This document shows, one piece after another, positions 33,650-37,154 of a stretch of DNA of 37,154 nucleotides (positions are counted from its first letter, which is position 1; every line of letters starts with the position of its first letter). Position numbers and translations under genes: made by a program. The notes beneath the pieces were generated by a model. That model was not told where the DNA came from, searched no databases, and saw only the letters and a program-made list of their open reading frames with translations. Source of the stretch: an uncultured Clostridia bacterium (lineage in GTDB: Bacteria > Bacillota > Clostridia > Oscillospirales > Ruminococcaceae); the NCBI GenBank assembly GCA_947629335.1, contig CANRDI010000019.1:1-37154 (forward strand). The letters run 5' to 3'.

Positions 33650-34855
33650 ATGCTTACACTGGACAGCATATACAAAGCATCCCATGTACTAAAAGAGGTC
33701 ATCAGGCACACCGACCTTATAAAAGCGCCTAAGATAAACCCCGAATGCGAGGTGTACTTAAAGCCCGAAAACTTACAGGTAACGGGCTCGTTCAAGGTTC
33801 GCGGAGCATATTATAAAATTTCGCAGCTCACTCCCGAAGAGCGCGCAAAAGGCGTTATCGCCTGCTCGGCGGGAAATCATGCGCAGGGCGTTGCGCTTGC
33901 GGCAACTAAAGCGGGGATAAAATCGCTTATCTGCCTGCCCGACGGCGCGCCTATCTCAAAGGTTGAAGCGACAAAGGGCTACGGCGCAGAGGTCTGCCTT
34001 GTGCCGGGAGTTTACGACGACGCTTATAATAAAGCGCTCAGTCTGCGCGACGAAAAAGGTTATACGTTTATTCACCCGTTTGATGATGAAAACGTTATCG
34101 CGGGTCAAGGAACGATAGGTCTTGAAATACTTGACGATCTGCCCGAAGTTGACGCGGTGGTTGTGCCGATCGGCGGCGGCGGACTTATTTCGGGAGTTGC
34201 GTTTGCAATAAAACAATTGAACCCGAAGATAAAGGTCTACGGCGTTCAGGCTGCGGGCGCGCCGTCAATGTTCAATTCGATAAACGACAACAAGATAAAG
34301 CGCCTTGACAGCGTTGCGACGCTCGCGGACGGAATTGCCGTAAAAGAGCCGGGTAAAAACACGTTCGAGCTTTGCAAGAAGTATGTTGACGAAATTGTCA
34401 CCGTCACCGAGGATGAAATTTCGGGAGCAATTTTAGCGCTTATCGAACAGCAGAAACTTATCGCCGAGGGCGCGGGAGCGGTTTCCGTGGCGGCGGTTAT
34501 GTTCAACAAAGTTCCCGTAAAGGGCAAGAAAGTTGTGTGCGTGGTTTCGGGAGGCAATATCGACGTTACCATTCTGAACCGCGTTATCCGCAGGGGTCTT
34601 GTAAAGAGCGGACGTTCGGGAATGCTGAACATTGAACTTGTGGACAAGCCCGGACAGCTTTTAGGCGTTTCGGAGATAATCGCAAAACTCGGCGGCAATG
34701 TAACGACAGTTCGTCACGAACGCGCTGACGAAAATCCCGACATAAACGGCTGCTTTTTGCGTATTCAGCTTGAAACGCGCAACTCCGAGCATTACGAGGA
34801 GATAAGAAACGCGCTTATCAATGCGGGGTATAAGCTGGTAGATTATATTAAATAA
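33650..34855 (+). CDS. ilvA: Threonine ammonia-lyase
   Basis: PLP enzyme deaminating threonine to 2-oxobutanoate, the first step to isoleucine (or a catabolic step). The PLP lysine is K49 in TGSFKVRGA. Other marks are SAGNHAQGVALAA, the phosphate-binding GGGGLISG near 175-182, and VVSGGNID. Residues about 325-401 form a single C-terminal ACT domain (MLNIELVDKPGQLLGVSEII), characteristic of the ~400-residue clostridial and actinobacterial form, between catabolic TdcB and the longer E. coli IlvA. Preceded by GGAGGGG and its own consensus promoter. Palindromic clusters flank it on both sides. RidA, which detoxifies its imine product, is the next gene. Confidence 0.94.
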   Translation: MLTLDSIYKASHVLKEVIRHTDLIKAPKINPECEVYLKPENLQVTGSFKVRGAYYKISQLTPEERAKGVIACSAGNHAQGVALAATKAGIKSLICLPDGAPISKVEATKGYGAEVCLVPGVYDDAYNKALSLRDEKGYTFIHPFDDENVIAGQGTIGLEILDDLPEVDAVVVPIGGGGLISGVAFAIKQLNPKIKVYGVQAAGAPSMFNSINDNKIKRLDSVATLADGIAVKEPGKNTFELCKKYVDEIVTVTEDEISGAILALIEQQKLIAEGAGAVSVAAVMFNKVPVKGKKVVCVVSGGNIDVTILNRVIRRGLVKSGRSGMLNIELVDKPGQLLGVSEIIAKLGGNVTTVRHERADENPDINGCFLRIQLETRNSEHYEEIRNALINAGYKLVDYIK

Positions 34856-34879
34856 TAAGATAAGAAGTTATAGATAAGA

Positions 34880-35850
34880 AAAAGCGGACAACGTTTCCCT
34901 TACAGCACGTTGCATAAAAGTTTTGAAAAGGGGCTTGGGGAAAAACTTTTTCAAAAGTTTTTCCCCAATGGGGGCGCGGGGGCAAAGCCCCCGCAAACAC
35001 ATAAGCGCAAGCGCGTTTCCCATACAGCACGTTACATAAAAGTTTTGAAAAGGGGTTTGGGGGAAAACTTTTTCAAAAGTTTTCCCAATGGGGCGCGGGG
35101 ACAAAGCCCCCGCAAACACATAAGCGCAAGCGCGTTTCCCATACAGCACGTTGCATAAAAGTTTTGAAAAGGGGCTTGGGGAAAAACTTTTTCAAAAGTT
35201 TTCCCCCAATGGGGGCGTGGGGCAAAGCCCCCGCAAACACATAAGCGCAAGCACGTTTCCCATACAGCACGTTGCATAAAAGTTTTGAAAAGGGGTTTGG
35301 GGAAAACTTTTTCAAAAGTTTTTCCCCAATGGGGGCGCGGGGCAAAGCCCCCGCAAACACATAAGCGCAAGCACGTTTCCCATACAGCACGTTACATAAA
35401 AGTTTTGAAAAGGGGTTTGGGAAAAACTTTATCCACGTGCCCTTTTGTTTTCCGCTTGCCACTCACTGTGGAAGAACCAAACCGCGGAGGGAACCTGCCG
35501 GTTCCCCCGCTCCCCCTCCGGCAGATTGCCGTTTCAAATGCAAGTATTTGAAACGGCAATGCGGGGAAAACTCTTGTTTTCCCCGCACCCTTTAGCGCCT
35601 TGCTCGCGCAAGTTTCGCGGCTAAAGCCGCGACCGGAGGGAAAAACTTTTTTGAAAAAAAGTTTTTCCCTCCGGACTCCCTTTTCAAAAAACTTATGTGC
35701 CGCCGCTTGCGCGGCGGTTGGAAAGCGGAAACGCTTTTCCACCACAGCAAGTTACATAAAAGTTTTGAAAAGGGGTTTGGGGGAAAACTGTTTCAAAAGT
35801 TTTTCCCCAATGGGGGCGTGGTGACAAAGCCCCCGCAAACAAGTCGGAAA
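34880..35850. repeat. Palindromic repeat cluster B with tandem ~120-bp units
   Basis: About 970 bases without a credible gene. The phrase CAGCACGTT recurs at 34903, 35025, 35144, 35265 and 35385 (spacing 119-122). Each unit holds a GGGGAAAA-CTTTT/AAAAG-TTTTCCCC hairpin, a GCGGGGGC/GCCCCCGC-type hairpin and a small CGCAAGCG palindrome. Bases 35430-35740 are a reverse-complement copy of the cluster A module (CCACTCACTGTGG region, AACCTGCCGGTTCCC, CGTTTCAAATG, GCGGGGAAAAC, CCGGAGGGAAAAAC palindromes). One more unit begins at 35744. A TATAAT at 35855-35860 follows, probably for ridA, without a clear -35. Confidence 0.92.
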
Positions 35851-35926
35851 AAGGTATAATTTATCTTACATTTAAAAACACTATTTGTGTTGAGCAATAT
35901 TAAGCGATAATTTAAGGAGGACATTT

Positions 35927-36298
35927 ATGAAAACCATTCACACCGAAAATGCCCCTGCGGCAATCGGACCTTATGTTCAGGCTAAGGTCACGGGAAACCT
36001 TGTTTACACTTCGGGGCAAATTCCTATTGACCCGAAGACGGGAAACCTTGTCGAGGGCGGTATTGAAGCGCAGGCAAAACAGGTCTGCGAGAACTTAAAA
36101 GCTGTTCTTGAAGCGGCAGGATCGTCGCTTGAAAAGGTTGTTAAAACCAACTGCTATTTAAAGGACATAAACGACTTTGCGGCGTTCAACGCTATTTACG
36201 CCGAGTATTTCACCGAAAAGCCAGCGCGCTCATGCGTAGGCGGGTTGCAGATACCGAAAGGCGCGCTCTGCGAAGTTGAAGTTATAGCAGAAGTTTAA
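35927..36298 (+). CDS. ridA: RidA family 2-iminobutanoate/2-iminopropanoate deaminase
   Basis: Small trimeric enzyme (123 residues) that hydrolyses reactive enamines and imines released by PLP dehydratases such as IlvA. Seen: the N-terminal ENAPAAIGPYVQAK, VYTSGQIPIDPKTG, and the catalytic arginine in KPARSCVGG (R101, the counterpart of the usual Arg105), followed by LCEVEVIA. Length and motifs are standard for the RidA subgroup proper. AAGGAGG lies 7 bases before the ATG. It is downstream of ilvA but separated by a repeat cluster of about 1 kb, so it probably has its own promoter. The stop is 20 bases before the aldolase gene. Confidence 0.95.
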   Translation: MKTIHTENAPAAIGPYVQAKVTGNLVYTSGQIPIDPKTGNLVEGGIEAQAKQVCENLKAVLEAAGSSLEKVVKTNCYLKDINDFAAFNAIYAEYFTEKPARSCVGGLQIPKGALCEVEVIAEV

Positions 36299-36318
36299 AA
36301 AATTGACGGGAGAAAATT

Positions 36319-36966
36319 ATGAAACTGTTTATTGATACCGCAAATGTTGACGAAATAAGGCGCGCAAACGATATGGGAATTATCTGCGGCGTCACTACAA
36401 ACCCCTCTCTTATCGCAAAAGAGGGCAGGGATTTTAAAGAGGTCGTGAAAGAAATCGCGTCTATTGTTAACGGGCCTATTTCAGCCGAGGTGATTTCGCT
36501 TAAAGCGGACAAAATGGTTGAAGAGGCAAAGCCGCTGGCGGCGATACACAAAAATATCGTGATAAAGCTCCCGATGTGCGAGGAGGGGCTTAAAGCCTGC
36601 AAACAGCTCACCGCGCTTGGGATAAAAACAAATGTTACGCTCGTTTTTTCGGCAGCGCAGGCGCTTCTTGCGGCAAGAGCGGGCGCAACTTTCGTAAGTC
36701 CGTTTTTGGGCAGGCTTGACGACATCGGTATGGAGGGTATGAGCCTTATTGAAGAAATTGTCGATATTTTCAATGCCTGCGTGATTGAAACCGAGATAAT
36801 CGCGGCTTCTATCAGAAATCCCATTCACGTTACACAGGCGGCAAGAATGGGCTGCGACATTGCGACAGTTCCTATGAAAGTGCTTCTGCAAATGCTCAAT
36901 CACCCACTTACCGACAACGGCATTGAACGTTTCTTGAAAGACTGGGAAGGATTTACGGCGAAGTAA
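36319..36966 (+). CDS. Fructose-6-phosphate aldolase / small transaldolase
   Basis: TIM-barrel class I aldolase of the MipB/TalC/TalA-small group, 215 residues. The N-terminus [21 protein letters not shown] and the Schiff-base lysine in IVIKLP (K83) are plain, as are [17 protein letters not shown] and [13 protein letters not shown]. Both fructose-6-phosphate aldolase and true transaldolase activities occur in this subfamily and are decided by a few active-site residues I cannot assign safely. A transaldolase would help make sedoheptulose-7-phosphate, the precursor of the heptose genes at 5-8 kb, but this is not a local operon link. GGGAG precedes the ATG. Confidence 0.9.
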   Translation: MKLFIDTANVDEIRRANDMGIICGVTTNPSLIAKEGRDFKEVVKEIASIVNGPISAEVISLKADKMVEEAKPLAAIHKNIVIKLPMCEEGLKACKQLTALGIKTNVTLVFSAAQALLAARAGATFVSPFLGRLDDIGMEGMSLIEEIVDIFNACVIETEIIAASIRNPIHVTQAARMGCDIATVPMKVLLQMLNHPLTDNGIERFLKDWEGFTAK

Positions 36967-36984
36967 ATTCGCTTTGAGAGGGAA

Positions 36985-37154
36985 ACTTTTGATTTTTTTG
37001 GGGGAAAACTTTTGAAAAAGTTTTCCCCCAACCCCCTTTTCAAAACTTTTATGTAACGTGCTGTAAGGGAAAAGCGCTTCCGCTTTCCGACCGCGCCGTA
37101 AGGCGCGGTACATAAGTTTTTTGAAGGAGAGTCCAGAGAGGAAACTTTTTTTCA
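36985..37154. repeat. Palindromic repeat cluster C, running out of the window
   Basis: The same modules as cluster A, in the same orientation: GGGGGAAAACTTTT/AAAAGTTTTCCCCC (36999-37030), ACTTTTATGTAACGTGCTGTA, CTTTCCGACCG with a CGCGCC/GGCGCG-type palindrome, then a stretch (37113-37154) that repeats 33050-33091 apparently without change. The window ends inside it. Confidence 0.9.

Noticed and set aside
34890-35430. Regular ~120-bp periodicity suggesting a CRISPR array
   Set aside because: The whole unit is repeated, not short repeats with unique spacers. The units are palindromic and no cas genes are present.
35032-35745. Long open frames on both strands inside repeat cluster B
   Set aside because: They are translations of tandem GC-rich palindromes, show the same peptide repeated on both strands, and lack credible ribosome binding sites.

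Overview
The window looks like part of a chromosome from a low-to-mid GC, Gram-positive gut-type Clostridia, probably of the Oscillospiraceae/Ruminococcaceae kind. This is inferred from strong AGGAGG-type ribosome binding sites, TTGACA-17-TATAAT promoters, a tyrosine T-box leader, lipoprotein signal peptides, translationally coupled TAATG junctions, and GC-rich palindromic repeat clusters between housekeeping genes. No rRNA, tRNA, CRISPR array, intact transposase or phage gene was seen.

Positions 1-24865 are a surface polysaccharide (capsule/exopolysaccharide) locus, with every gene on the + strand. It opens with the 3' part of an initiating sugar-phosphate transferase, followed by a decayed second copy of that gene's end. 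The sugar-nucleotide genes come next. Phosphohexomutase, manC and manA form a GDP-mannose module. hddA, an hddC-gmhB fusion and gmhA form a complete route from sedoheptulose-7-phosphate to GDP-D-glycero-alpha-D-manno-heptose. After two GT4 glycosyltransferases there is a four-gene cassette: LicD transferase, IspD/TarI-like cytidylyltransferase, GatD-like dehydrogenase, and ribulose/allulose-phosphate epimerase. It reads as synthesis of a CDP-polyol and transfer of polyol-phosphate to the glycan. A GT2, a fucosyltransferase-like protein, a Wzy-like polymerase, a frameshifted acyltransferase and another GT4 follow. The last third (about 19185-24865) has less AT-rich codon use. It carries an extended SDR epimerase, two hexapeptide acyltransferases, a Wzx-like flippase, gmd and fcl (GDP-L-fucose).

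Positions 24866-25600 hold no intact gene but are rich in signals: a possible 17-codon gene remnant, a nested palindrome, a promoter-plus-terminator unit that could make a ~70-nt RNA, and a tyrosine T-box leader. The T-box controls a GNAT acetyltransferase and tyrS.

Positions 27559-30913 hold an apparent three-gene operon: a VTC-domain protein, a DUF4956 membrane protein and a large Cthe_2159-type carbohydrate-binding lipoprotein. The job of this combination is unknown. It ends at a bidirectional terminator shared with a convergent minus-strand lipoprotein, a VanY-type D,D-carboxypeptidase with an unusual beta-repeat domain. A minus-strand thrH-like phosphatase follows.

Positions 32960-37154 contain ilvA, ridA and a small transaldolase/fructose-6-phosphate aldolase, set among three clusters of palindromic repeats. 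Clusters A and C are in the same orientation and B is inverted. B contains tandem ~120-bp units, each with several hairpins. IlvA and RidA are functionally linked, because RidA removes the reactive imine that IlvA releases.
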